Of a stretch of 64,000 nucleotides of DNA, positions 1 through 8,176 are shown piece after piece. The stretch is taken from positions 2,410,501 through 2,474,500 of the forward strand of contig NZ_JACHIU010000001.1 in assembly GCF_014207705.1 (NCBI RefSeq), in the 5' to 3' direction. The stretch is from Sphaerisporangium rubeum (GTDB lineage Bacteria; Actinomycetota; Actinomycetes; Streptosporangiales; Streptosporangiaceae). A program made the translations under genes and the position numbers. The number at the start of each line of letters is the position of its first letter. Positions within the stretch are counted from its first letter, which is position 1. Under the pieces are notes generated by a model that searched no databases, was not told where the DNA came from, and worked only from the letters and a program-made list of their open reading frames with translations.

Positions 1-238
1 CGTAGTCGGTGGTCACCCGCAGCCGTCCGGCCGCCAGACCGGAGAAGAGGAGGTCGGCGAGGCCCTCCTCCTGGTACCGGCAGTGGCCCGCGCCGAGCTC
101 GTCGATGAGCCGGTCGTCGTTGTCGACCCCGACGACGTCGCATCCGCGGTCCGCGAGCATCGCCGCGAAGCACGAACCGACATAACCGAGTCCGACAATG
201 GCCACCTTAAAATTCTGGTGCTCAGGTAGAAAACGCAT
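1..238 (-). CDS. ugd: UDP-glucose 6-dehydrogenase family, N-terminal part (runs off the left edge)
   Basis: Only the first 79 codons are visible. After a short leader the protein has the Rossmann motif VAIVGLGYVGSCFA (about residues 12-25), then VVGVDNDDRLIDEL. This is the NAD-binding start of the UDP-glucose/GDP-mannose dehydrogenase family, which oxidises a nucleotide sugar at C6 to the uronic acid. The ATG at 238 follows a GGGAGCG ribosome site. In the calicheamicin and maduropeptin clusters such enzymes begin an aminopentose branch (UDP-glucose to UDP-glucuronate to UDP-pentose), and I infer the same here. It is transcribed away from the sugar dehydratase at 625, and each of the two has its own copy of the cluster operator between them. 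Other members of the dehydrogenase family (GDP-mannose, UDP-ManNAc) cannot be excluded from this fragment. Confidence 0.8.
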   Translation of the reverse strand, partial: MRFLPEHQNFKVAIVGLGYVGSCFAAMLADRGCDVVGVDNDDRLIDELGAGHCRYQEEGLADLLFSGLAAGRLRVTTDY

Positions 239-370
239 GTACGCTCCCGTCGGGACTATTGAGACGCGATCACTTGCGATCGGGGCGCGGCGCCGTTTAT
301 CTCATGCGGGCATGGACCGCCCCGGGGTCGTCCCTGCACGAGCACATAGTCATTCGCTGCCGTTACGCAG

Positions 371-388
371 CGCATCTCCTGAAATGCG
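371..388 (-). promoter_or_regulatory. Cluster operator, copy 1 (toward UDP-glucose dehydrogenase)
   Basis: On the minus strand it reads CGCATTTCAGGAGATGCG, a 5-8-5 inverted repeat. The block TGACTAT begins exactly 19 nt downstream, the same register as in the other copies. It lies 133 bp before the dehydrogenase start. Confidence 0.7.
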
Positions 389-421
389 AGGCAGGAATAC
401 CGCGCGGATGACAATGCGAAC

Positions 422-439
422 CGCACTCCAGGAGATGCG
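422..439 (+). promoter_or_regulatory. Cluster operator, copy 2 (toward the 625 operon)
   Basis: The sequence is CGCACTCCAGGAGATGCG. A TGTAGT -10-like hexamer starts 23 nt downstream (462-467), at the same offset as the -10-like hexamers of other copies. This implies a leader of about 150 nt before the dehydratase start. Confidence 0.7.
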
Positions 440-624
440 CGGCGGTCCCCCGAGAATGATCCTGTAGTCATGCGCCGCGGGGCTGTCGCCGCGGCGTTCT
501 CCTGAATGTTCCTCGCGACGCCGCGCCTCGGGCTCCGACGACGATGCCGCGGTCCGTGCACCTTTTATTTCTTTCTCCGTCACGACCGCCGAGCACCGCA
601 GACCCGATGAGTAAAGGACCGGAG

Positions 625-1929
625 ATGAATGACCACAAGGCACTGATCCTGGACGAGGTCCGCAAGTACCACCAGGACACCTTGACCGACGAGGGGTTCG
701 TGCCGGGGGTCAGCGAGATCTGGCCGACCGGCGCGGTGCACGACGTCGAGGACCGTGTCGCGCTGGTCGAGGCGGCACTCGAACTGCGGGTGGCGGCCGG
801 CACGCGCGCACGCAAGTTCGAGTCGGTGTTCGCGCGCAAGATGAAGCGCCGCAAGGCCCTGCTGACCACGTCCGGCTCGTCGGCGAACCTGCTGGCGGTC
901 TCGGCGCTCACCTCGCACCGCCTGCAGGACATGCGGCTGCGTCCCGGCGACGAGGTGATCACGGTCGCGGCGGCGTTCCCGACCACGGTCAACCCGATCC
1001 TGCAGAACGGCCTGGTCCCGGTGTTCGTGGACGTCGAGCTCGGCACCTACAACCCGACGGTGGACATGGTGGCGGCGGCCATCGGCCCCAAGACCAAGGC
1101 GATCATGATCGCGCACACGGTCGGCAACCCGTTCGACGTCGCGGACATGGCCGCGCTGGCCACCGAGCACGAGCTGTTCCTCATCGAGGACAACTGCGAC
1201 GCCGTCGGCTCGTTCTACGACGGCGAGCCCACCGGCACGTTCGGCGACCTCGCCACGGTGAGCTTCTACCCGGCGCACCACATGACGATGGGTGAGGGCG
1301 GCTGCGTCCTGACGTCCAACGTGGTGCTCGCGCGCATCGTGGAGTCGCTGCGCGACTGGGGCCGGGACTGCTGGTGCGAGCCCGGCGAGAGCAACACGTG
1401 TCTCAAGCGCTTCAGCTACCAGATGGGGTCGCTGCCGGAGGGCTACGACCACAAGTACATCTACTCGCACGTCGGGTACAACCTGAAGGCCACCGAGCTG
1501 CAGGCCGCGCTCGGCCTGAGCCAGCTCAACAAGGTGGACGACTTCTGCGCGACGCGGCGGCGCAACTGGCGCCGGCTGCGCGAGGGCCTGGACGCCGTGC
1601 CGCACCTGATCATGCCGGAGGCCACGCCGCGCAGCGACCCGAGCTGGTACGGCTTCGTCATCACCGTCGAGCCGTCCGCGCCGTTCGCCGCCGCCGAGCT
1701 GATCGACTTCCTGGAGAACCGCAAGATCGGCACCCGGCGGCTGTTCGGCGGCAACCTGCTGCGCCACCCGGCCTACACCGACGTGCCGCACCGTGTGGTG
1801 GGTGAGCTGACCAACACCGACATCATCATGACGCAGACCTTCCACGTCGGTGTCTACCCCGGGCTCACCGACGAGATGATCGACTACGTCGTCTCCTCGA
1901 TCAAGGAATTCGTGGAGGCGCGCGGATGA
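625..1929 (+). CDS. NDP-4-keto-hexose 3-dehydratase (E1/RfbH type, PMP-dependent)
   Basis: This 434-residue protein belongs to the DegT/DnrJ/EryC1/StrS aspartate-aminotransferase fold. The usual catalytic Lys is replaced by His within SFYPAHHMTMGEGG, which is the hallmark of the E1 3-dehydratases (RfbH, SpnQ, DdahC). These use PMP and a reductase partner to remove the C3 hydroxyl of a 4-keto sugar. Upstream KALLTTSGSSANLLA is the cofactor phosphate-binding segment. A cysteine-rich stretch (DCWCEPGESNTC) fits the iron-sulfur site of this group. The ATG at 625 follows AAAGGA; an earlier ATG at 607 lacks a ribosome site. It heads an operon with the glycosyltransferase and nucleotidyltransferase. 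No reductase partner or 4,6-dehydratase is in the window. A plain aminotransferase is unlikely because of the Lys-to-His change. Confidence 0.85.
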   Translation: MNDHKALILDEVRKYHQDTLTDEGFVPGVSEIWPTGAVHDVEDRVALVEAALELRVAAGTRARKFESVFARKMKRRKALLTTSGSSANLLAVSALTSHRLQDMRLRPGDEVITVAAAFPTTVNPILQNGLVPVFVDVELGTYNPTVDMVAAAIGPKTKAIMIAHTVGNPFDVADMAALATEHELFLIEDNCDAVGSFYDGEPTGTFGDLATVSFYPAHHMTMGEGGCVLTSNVVLARIVESLRDWGRDCWCEPGESNTCLKRFSYQMGSLPEGYDHKYIYSHVGYNLKATELQAALGLSQLNKVDDFCATRRRNWRRLREGLDAVPHLIMPEATPRSDPSWYGFVITVEPSAPFAAAELIDFLENRKIGTRRLFGGNLLRHPAYTDVPHRVVGELTNTDIIMTQTFHVGVYPGLTDEMIDYVVSSIKEFVEARG

Positions 1930-2022
1930 CGCGTGCCGGCCGGGGCCGCCGCCCCCGTAGGTCCCGGCCGGCGCCGCGTGCGCCTCGGACTCGTCACGGC
2001 AAGTCGTAGCTAGGAGACAGCA

Positions 2023-3351
2023 ATGCGTGTCATGATCACCGTCTGGCCACATATGTGCCATCTGTATCCGATCATCCCGTACGCTCAGGCGCTGCAGAAC
2101 GCCGGACACGAGGTGTGCGTCGCGGGCCCCGACGGCGCGACCGAGCAGGTCGTCGCCGCAGGGCTCACCGCCGTGGTCACCCAGGGTGCTCAGGCCCCGC
2201 AGTCGGCGCAGGACTGGGCACGGCCCGACCTGGTGATCGACCACGCCGAGATGGACCGCCAGGCCGCCGCGCTCGGCGTCACCGACGACGTGCGCGACAA
2301 CTGGGACGTCTACGCCAACTTCCTGCTGTTCGGCGTGCGCTTCCACCTGCCGCCGGAGCCGAGCACCAGCAACATCGAGCTGGTCGAGTTCGCCAAGGCG
2401 TGGCAGCCGGACCTCGTGCTGTGGGACCCGTGGTTCCCCGCCGGCGCCGTCGCGGCCAAGGCCTGCGGCGCCGCGCACGGCCGCATGCTGATGGCCCCCG
2501 ACTACAGCGGCTGGGTGGGGGAGCGGTTCGCCGCGCACCGCGCACGCGGCGGCGCGCCGGAGGCGAACCCCCTGGTCGAGGTGCTGCGTCCCCTGGCGGA
2601 CCGCTACGGCGTCGCGGTGGACGACGAGCTGGTCTTCGGCCAGTTCTCCCTGGACCCGATGCCGGAGGAGATGCGGCTGTCCACCGGCATCACCGCGGTG
2701 CCGGTGCGCTGGATCAACTACAACGGCGGCGGCGTCAAGCCCGCGTGGCTGTACGCCAAGCCGGAGCGGCCGCGCGTCGCGCTGTCCCTCGGCGTGTCCA
2801 CCCGCATGTACATGAAAGGCGAGTGGCGCACCCCGAAGATCTTCGAGGCGGTCGACGGCCTGGACGTCGAGATGATCGCGACCCTGAACGGCGACCAGCT
2901 CCAGGGCATCGGCGCCGTCCCGTCCAACGTGCGCACCGTCGACTACGTGCCGCTGTCGCAGCTCCTGCCGACCTGCGCCGTGAGCATCAACCACGGATCG
3001 AGCGGCACCTTCTGGGCCTCGCTCGCCAACGGCCTGCCGCAGCTCGTCACCGACACCGACGAGCGGCAGAGCAACAGCCTGGAGAGCGACGGCGAGCAGG
3101 CGGAGTTCAAGCTCCCCGAGCGGCACATCCTCTCGCCGATCGCGGCCCGGTACGTCACCGACCACGGCGCCGGCATGCGGCTCAACCACCAGACCCAGTC
3201 GGTGGACGAGATCCGCACCCAGATCGTCAAGATGGTCGAGGACCCCTCCTACCGGGACGGCGCCGCGAGCCTGCGCGACGACTGGCTGGCGCGGCCCACC
3301 CCGGCCGAGATCATCCCGGACCTGGTGAAGCTGACCGCGGACCGGGGCTGA
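2023..3351 (+). CDS. GT1-family (GT-B) glycosyltransferase
   Basis: The protein has 442 residues, a usual length for antibiotic glycosyltransferases of the DesVII/CalG type. The N-terminus MRVMITVWPHMCHLYPIIPYAQALQNAGHEV has the acceptor-side GT-B start. The C-terminal half has the nucleotide-sugar site (DYVPLSQLLPTCAVSINHGSSGT, where the usual HHGGxGT reads NHGSSGT). It probably attaches the deoxysugar made by the neighbouring genes to the enediyne core or another moiety. The sugar donor and acceptor cannot be deduced. The start follows a TAGGAGACAGCA ribosome site. A 93-bp gap separates it from the dehydratase, with no operator copy, which supports co-transcription. Confidence 0.85.
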   Translation: MRVMITVWPHMCHLYPIIPYAQALQNAGHEVCVAGPDGATEQVVAAGLTAVVTQGAQAPQSAQDWARPDLVIDHAEMDRQAAALGVTDDVRDNWDVYANFLLFGVRFHLPPEPSTSNIELVEFAKAWQPDLVLWDPWFPAGAVAAKACGAAHGRMLMAPDYSGWVGERFAAHRARGGAPEANPLVEVLRPLADRYGVAVDDELVFGQFSLDPMPEEMRLSTGITAVPVRWINYNGGGVKPAWLYAKPERPRVALSLGVSTRMYMKGEWRTPKIFEAVDGLDVEMIATLNGDQLQGIGAVPSNVRTVDYVPLSQLLPTCAVSINHGSSGTFWASLANGLPQLVTDTDERQSNSLESDGEQAEFKLPERHILSPIAARYVTDHGAGMRLNHQTQSVDEIRTQIVKMVEDPSYRDGAASLRDDWLARPTPAEIIPDLVKLTADRG

Positions 3352-3390
3352 GACCCGGTCCTCTGCGGACACGCGGAAAGAGACGGTTTG

Positions 3391-4458
3391 ATGAAGGCTC
3401 TGGTCCTGTCCGGCGGGTCGGGCACCCGCCTGCGTCCGTTCAGCTACTCGATGCCGAAACAGCTCATCCCGATCGCGGGAAAGCCCGTGCTCGAGTACGT
3501 CATCGAGAACATCACCGACCTCGGGGTGACCGAGATCGGCGTCGTGGTGGGGGAGCGGGCTCACGAGATCATCGAGGTCATCGGCGACGGCTCGCGTTTC
3601 GGCGCCAGGGTCACCTACATCCCGCAGGACCGTCCGCTCGGTCTCGCGCACTGCGTGGCGCTCGGCCGCGGGTTCCTCGGCGACGACGACTTCGTGATGT
3701 ACCTCGGTGACAACATGCTCCCCGACGGTGTCGCGGACGTCGCCGCCGACTTCCGCGCCGCGCGTCCCGCCGCGCAGGTCGTGGTGCGCCGCGTCCCCGA
3801 CCCGCGTGACTTCGGGGTGGTCGAACTGGACGGCGACGGCGCGGTGCGGCGGCTCGTGGAGAAGCCGCGGCACCCGCGCAGCGACCTCGCCATGCTCGGC
3901 GTGTACTTCTTCACCCCGGCGATCCACGAGGCGGTGGCCGCCATCCGGCCGAGCGCGCGCGGCGAGCTGGAGATCACCGACGCGGTGCAGTGGCTGCTCA
4001 CCGAAGGCGCCGACGTGCGCGCCAGCGAGTACACCGGCTACTGGAAGGACACCGGCAGGGCCGAGGACGTGCTGGCCTGCAACCGGTGGCTGCTGGAGGG
4101 CCTGCGTCCCTCGGTGGCCGGCGCGGTGGACGCGGCCAGCGTCGTGGAGGGCAGCGTCGTGATCGGGCCGGGGGCCAGGATCGTACGGTCCCGGGTCACC
4201 GGCCCGGCCATCATCGGCGCGGGGACCCTGGTCGAGGACAGCCACATCGGGCCCGGCACGTCCATCGGCCCCGCCTGCGTGGTGCGCGGCACCCGCATGG
4301 CCGACTCGATCGTGCTGGACGGCGCGTCCATCTCCGGTGTGTCGGGGCTGCTCGGCTCGCTGATCGGCCGCTCGGCGACCGTCGTACCGGCCCTGTACGG
4401 CGACGCGCAGCACTGCCTGGTGGTCGGCGACCACACCCGTATCGAGATCGCGGCCTGA
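3391..4458 (+). CDS. Glucose-1-phosphate nucleotidylyltransferase, long form
   Basis: The protein has 355 residues. The N-terminal nucleotidyltransferase signature is LSGGSGTRLRPFSYSMPKQL, followed by GKPVLEYVI and YLGDNML. The C-terminal part has hexapeptide-like repeats (VVIGPGARIV, GAGTLVEDSHIGPGTSIGP) of a left-handed beta-helix. This is the long StrD/SgcA1-like subgroup common in antibiotic clusters; it makes dTDP- or UDP-glucose from glucose-1-phosphate and starts deoxysugar synthesis. ATG 3391 has GGAAAGAG upstream. It is the last gene of the 625 operon and is followed by a long hairpin. With a UDP-glucose dehydrogenase nearby, uridylyl specificity is possible; sequence alone does not decide. 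Confidence 0.88.
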   Translation: MKALVLSGGSGTRLRPFSYSMPKQLIPIAGKPVLEYVIENITDLGVTEIGVVVGERAHEIIEVIGDGSRFGARVTYIPQDRPLGLAHCVALGRGFLGDDDFVMYLGDNMLPDGVADVAADFRAARPAAQVVVRRVPDPRDFGVVELDGDGAVRRLVEKPRHPRSDLAMLGVYFFTPAIHEAVAAIRPSARGELEITDAVQWLLTEGADVRASEYTGYWKDTGRAEDVLACNRWLLEGLRPSVAGAVDAASVVEGSVVIGPGARIVRSRVTGPAIIGAGTLVEDSHIGPGTSIGPACVVRGTRMADSIVLDGASISGVSGLLGSLIGRSATVVPALYGDAQHCLVVGDHTRIEIAA

Positions 4459-4556
4459 TGCCGCCGCACAGACGGCGGCCCCCGCACGGCCGGCCCCCGG
4501 CACGACCGGGACCCCCGCGCTGCGCCGTTCCGTGCCGGTGCGTTCCGTCCGAGCAT

Positions 4557-4595
4557 CCCGCCGTCCCGGCCGGCCGGACCGGCCGGGACGGCGGG
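4557..4595. terminator. Bidirectional hairpin terminator
   Basis: A 17-bp perfect GC stem (4557-4573 with 4579-4595) around a 5-nt loop lies between the convergent genes ending at 4458 and 4600. Confidence 0.75.
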
Positions 4596-4599
4596 AGGG

Positions 4600-5166
4600 T
4601 CACTCGCCGGCGGCGGGACGGTACGACAGCACCACGATGCCGGACCGGAACGTGGTGGACTCGGCCAGCTCCAGAAGGACCTTGCTGCCCTCCCTGACGA
4701 TCTGGCTCCCCGGCGTGGTGACGCCGACCAGCACCGGGTGCACCCAGATCTCCAGCTCGTCCAGCAGCCCGGCCTCGAGCAGCGAGTGCGCGAGCTGACC
4801 GACGCCGTAGATCAGGATGTCCTTGCCCGGCTGGTCCTTCAGCTTGGTGATCTCATCGATCACGTTGTCCCTGATGACCGTCACCGGGCCCCATTCGGCC
4901 TTCTCGATGGTCGCCGACACGACGTACTTCTGGATGCTGTTCATCCGGTCGGCGAAACCCTCGGGGCCGGGGCCCTCGTCGGTCATGGTGGGCCACGCCT
5001 CGGCGAAACCCTCGTAGGTGCCTTTGCCGAGCAGCAGCGCGTCGCTGGCGAACAGCGTGGCGGTGGCCCGCTCGCCGGCCTCCTCGTTGAAGTACGGCAT
5101 CGACCACTCGGGGTTCTCGATGACCCCGTCGAGCGACGCGTAGACGACGGCGATGATCTTGCGCAT
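4600..5166 (-). CDS. RibD C-terminal/dihydrofolate-reductase-fold protein
   Basis: This 188-residue protein carries the small DHFR-like RibD C-terminal domain: MRKIIAVVYASLDGVIENP at the start, LLLGKGTYEGFAEAWP in the middle and DILIYGVGQLAHSLLEAGLLDEL near the end. Family members are NADPH-dependent reductases of mostly unknown substrate. It follows the serine hydrolase gene on the same strand with a 93-bp gap, so they are probably co-transcribed. A role in the pathway is not evident; the pair may be a passenger or a modifying unit. Confidence 0.8.
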   Translation of the reverse strand: MRKIIAVVYASLDGVIENPEWSMPYFNEEAGERATATLFASDALLLGKGTYEGFAEAWPTMTDEGPGPEGFADRMNSIQKYVVSATIEKAEWGPVTVIRDNVIDEITKLKDQPGKDILIYGVGQLAHSLLEAGLLDELEIWVHPVLVGVTTPGSQIVREGSKVLLELAESTTFRSGIVVLSYRPAAGE

Positions 5167-5259
5167 CTGGGCTCCTTGGAAAAGCGGCAGGCCGCCGCCG
5201 GACCCGGAGGTGTCCGGGTCCGGCAGGCGGCCGGCCGTGGGGAACGGATCGGCCCGCGA

Positions 5260-6372
5260 TCAGGCCGGGGTCAGGGACTTGGTGACGATGTCGGAGATCA
5301 CGCCGACGGTGGTGTAGTCGCCGGGGGTGAAGCTGACCTTGGTGATGGCGAGCGCGGTGCCGGTGCCGAGGTCGGCGTCGGCGAGGCTGCCGCCGGCGCC
5401 GGGCCACCCGATGATCGGGCCCGCCGGGGGGTTCTCGACCGGACGCATCATGTTGTAGCCGAGCGCGTACGCCGTGGGGTAGCTGAAGATCTCGTCCACA
5501 CCCTGGGACGACGGCTGCGCGATCTTCTCCAGCCGCTCGGCGGAGATCAGCCGGACGCCGTCCACCGGGCCGAGCAGCGCGGCGTAGATCTTGGCGACGC
5601 CGCGGGCCGTGACGGTGCCGCCGGCCGGGATGTCGGCGGTCAGGTAGTCGGCCCGGTTGCACATCTCAGGGGTGAGCTGCACCGCACGCGGGGCGATCTT
5701 GAAGAACGCCGGCATCATGGCCTCGAGCTGGTCGAAGTCGATCGGCGGGCCGGCCGACTCCAGCTTGGCCACCTGGTCGAGGCGCTCGGCGGGGACACCG
5801 AGGAACACCTCGCCGTCGATGCCGAGCGGCCCGGTGACGTGCTCGGCGAGCGCCGCCGAGATCGGCTTGCCGGTGGTGCGGCGCACGACCTCGCCGACGA
5901 GCCAGCCGAACGTCTGCGGGTGGTAGCCGACCTTGGAACCCGGCTCCCACCACGGCTCGCTCTCGGCGAGCACCGTGGTCATCTTGTCCCAGTCGACCAG
6001 GTCGTCCGGCGTGGTGTCCGGCGGCACGGCCGGCAGGCCGACCGTGAAGTCGAGCACCTGGCGCAGGGTGGCGTCCTGCTTGCCGTGCGCCGCGAACTCC
6101 GGCCACACCTCGGCGATGGGGGTGTCGTAGTCCAGCACACCCTTCTCGGCGAGCACGTGCGCGACGGCCGAGGTGAGGCTCTTGCCCGTCGAGGAGCTGT
6201 AGATCGGTGTGCCGCTGGTCAGTGCGCGTCCGGTCTCCCCGTCGGCCAGGCCGGCCACCGCGTCGACCACGAGCTCGCCGTCCTTGTACACGGCCACCTG
6301 TAGGCCGCGCTCGGCGCCGGAGGCGACCAGTTCGTCGATGGCGGTCTGCACCTGCTGCTGGAGATCGCTCAT
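5260..6372 (-). CDS. Serine hydrolase, beta-lactamase/EstB class
   Basis: This 370-residue protein carries the class-C beta-lactamase-like motif S-T-G-K at residues 61-64 (catalytic Ser61, Lys64). A YHP segment occupies the YxN position, and a GWPGAGG segment sits near the C-terminus. No signal peptide precedes it, so it is likely a cytoplasmic esterase, amidase or acyl-transfer enzyme rather than a secreted beta-lactamase. The ATG at 6372 was chosen because homology begins directly after it. A degenerate copy of the cluster operator points toward it from 6673-6690. Confidence 0.8.
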   Translation of the reverse strand: MSDLQQQVQTAIDELVASGAERGLQVAVYKDGELVVDAVAGLADGETGRALTSGTPIYSSSTGKSLTSAVAHVLAEKGVLDYDTPIAEVWPEFAAHGKQDATLRQVLDFTVGLPAVPPDTTPDDLVDWDKMTTVLAESEPWWEPGSKVGYHPQTFGWLVGEVVRRTTGKPISAALAEHVTGPLGIDGEVFLGVPAERLDQVAKLESAGPPIDFDQLEAMMPAFFKIAPRAVQLTPEMCNRADYLTADIPAGGTVTARGVAKIYAALLGPVDGVRLISAERLEKIAQPSSQGVDEIFSYPTAYALGYNMMRPVENPPAGPIIGWPGAGGSLADADLGTGTALAITKVSFTPGDYTTVGVISDIVTKSLTPA

Positions 6373-6672
6373 TGTCTGTCCTCTGCGCTGGATGTCATGG
6401 CAGGCCGCCGGTCCGCGAAGGCCGGCGGCGTGATCGTCGGATACCGATCGCGTTGATCCTCCCGTGATGGGACACTCACAATTTTCGTCCGGGGAGGTGA
6501 CGGGCGACAACGCGATGGCGGCACAAAGCATTCTGCGATAAAAGCCGCCCGGCGTGGCCGAAGGATGCGCACCACGCCTGGATGCCCTGGTCGCGTGCCG
6601 ATTTTGAATGATGCTAGCGCTTCGTCGCGGGCGACGAGATTTCTGGAGGGTACTGGGGTCACCCCTAAACTC

Positions 6673-6690
6673 CGCATCTCATGCGATATC
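6673..6690 (-). promoter_or_regulatory. Degenerate cluster operator (toward the serine hydrolase)
   Basis: The minus strand reads GATATCGCATGAGATGCG. The right half-site and preceding GAG match the consensus; the left half-site does not, and the +19 block is absent. It sits 300 bp from the gene. Confidence 0.3.
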
Positions 6691-6812
6691 GGGCTTGCTT
6701 CGCGAGTCGCTTGGCGGCGCCGGGCCGTACCGCTCAGGCAGGCCCGGCGCGGTGGGTGAACGGAGGGTGGCGCGGAATGTCCGGCACGGTAAACCGGTGA
6801 TGGCTGGAATAT

Positions 6813-6830
6813 CGCATTTACGGAGATGCG
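6813..6830 (+). promoter_or_regulatory. Cluster operator, copy 3 (toward epoxide hydrolase)
   Basis: CGCATTTACGGAGATGCG is followed, 19 nt on, by CGACGATATT. GATATT at 6853-6858 is a plausible -10. The operator would cover the -35 region, as expected for an activator that contacts polymerase. Confidence 0.75.
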
Positions 6831-6891
6831 TGGGCCGAGTGTGCGGAGCGACGATATTGCGCGGACCCACCACTAAAGGATCAGGTGCACA

Positions 6892-8043
6892 ATGCGTCCT
6901 TTCCGTATTGAAATTCCGCAGGCCGACATCGACGACCTCAAGGCGAGACTCGCCGGCACCCGCTGGCCTGGGGAGATCCCCGGCCTCGGCTGGCAGCGCG
7001 GCGTTCCGGTGGAATACGTCAAGGAACTGGCCGAGTATTGGCGCACCGAGTTCGACTGGCGTGCCGTCGAGGAGAAACTCAACGCCTTCCCGCAGTTCCT
7101 CACCGAGATCGACGGCGCGAACATCCACTTCCTGCACGTGCGCTCACCCGAGCCCGACGCCACCCCGCTGATCATCACCCACGGCTGGCCGGGCTCCGTC
7201 GCCGAGTTCACCAAGGTCATCGGCCCGCTGACCGACCCCCGCGCGCACGGCGGCGACCCGGCCGACGCGTTCCACGTCGTCATCCCGTCCATCCCCGGCT
7301 ACGGCTTCTCCGGCCCCACCGACGAGCCCGGCTGGGACGTCGGCCGCGTCGCACGCGCCTGGGCCACGCTGATGAGCCGCCTCGGGTACGACCGCTACAT
7401 CGCGCAGGGCGGCGACTGGGGCAAGCCGATCTCGCTGCAGCTCGGCCTCGCCGACCCCGAGCACGTCGCAGGCGTGCACATCAACATGCTCGTCACCTTC
7501 CCCCCGGGTGAGGCGGCCATCGCCGAGCTGGACGGCGCGGACATGCAGCGCCTCATGCACGGCGGCCACTTCGCGCAGGACGGCACCGGCTGGCAGAAGA
7601 TCCAGTCCACCCGGCCGCAGACCCTCGCGTACGCGCTCACCGACTCCCCGGCCGGCCAGCTCGCCTGGATCGTGGAGAAGTTCTACGAGTGGACCGCCGC
7701 CGACAAGGCCCCCGAGGAGGTCGTGGACCGCGACGAGATCCTGACCAACGTCTCGATCTACTGGTTCACCGCCACCGCGGGCTCCTCCGCGCAGCTCTAC
7801 TACGAGTCCTCCTACGGCGACGAGGCGTTCGCGCGCACCTGGGGTGGCCCCTGGCCGCTGGAGATGCCGGCCGCGGTGGCCGTGTTCCCCTCCGACGCGA
7901 CCCGGCCGATCAAGCGCTGGGCCGAGCAGACGCTGCCGAGCCTCACCCGGTGGACCGAGTTCGAGGTCGGCGGCCACTTCGCCGCACTTGAGCAGCCCGA
8001 ACTGCTCGTCGGCGACATCCGCGCCTTCGCGCGTTCGCTCTGA
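6892..8043 (+). CDS. Enediyne-type epoxide hydrolase (SgcF/NcsF/KedF-like)
   Basis: This 383-residue alpha/beta hydrolase has the microsomal-type epoxide hydrolase N-terminal segment ([23 protein letters not shown]). The HGWP oxyanion motif is at 97-100, the nucleophile Asp175 lies in GGDWG, and a C-terminal catalytic His lies in [12 protein letters not shown]. It closely resembles SgcF and NcsF2, which open the epoxide of the 9-membered enediyne core to a vicinal diol, the attachment point for peripheral groups. This is one of the strongest enediyne markers in the window. It has its own operator at 6813, and the following FAD monooxygenase has another. Confidence 0.88.
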   Translation: MRPFRIEIPQADIDDLKARLAGTRWPGEIPGLGWQRGVPVEYVKELAEYWRTEFDWRAVEEKLNAFPQFLTEIDGANIHFLHVRSPEPDATPLIITHGWPGSVAEFTKVIGPLTDPRAHGGDPADAFHVVIPSIPGYGFSGPTDEPGWDVGRVARAWATLMSRLGYDRYIAQGGDWGKPISLQLGLADPEHVAGVHINMLVTFPPGEAAIAELDGADMQRLMHGGHFAQDGTGWQKIQSTRPQTLAYALTDSPAGQLAWIVEKFYEWTAADKAPEEVVDRDEILTNVSIYWFTATAGSSAQLYYESSYGDEAFARTWGGPWPLEMPAAVAVFPSDATRPIKRWAEQTLPSLTRWTEFEVGGHFAALEQPELLVGDIRAFARSL

Positions 8044-8045
8044 TC

Positions 8046-8063
8046 AGCACTCCAGGAGATGCG
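8046..8063 (+). promoter_or_regulatory. Cluster operator, copy 4 (toward FAD monooxygenase)
   Basis: AGCACTCCAGGAGATGCG with TGACGATTCC starting 19 nt downstream. It begins 3 bp after the epoxide hydrolase stop codon. Confidence 0.7.
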
Positions 8064-8176
8064 CGGCACGGCCACGCGTCCTGACGATTCCTGATGATGT
8101 GGTGGAAATCAGCGGATCCGCAGACCGGACCATGTGTCCGAGACCTGGTCCGCAGGACTTAAGGGAGGTGACCGCC

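Larger units (their letters stand above)
239..624. other. Divergent promoter region of the sugar genes
   Basis: This intergenic stretch carries two copies of the 18-bp cluster operator, at 371-388 (minus) and 422-439 (plus), one for each divergent gene. I see no credible small gene in it. Confidence 0.6.
6373..6891. other. Divergent intergenic region
   Basis: It holds a good operator at 6813-6830 (plus), a degenerate one at 6673-6690 (minus), and a perfect 16-bp palindrome (TCGTCGC, 2 nt, GCGACGA) at 6622-6637. I find no convincing small gene. Confidence 0.5.

Noticed and set aside
580-4503. A 1307-codon open frame antisense to the sugar operon
   Set aside because: High-GC third-position bias creates long open frames opposite real genes. 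It is Arg/His/Asp-rich with no domain, while the plus strand has four clear families.
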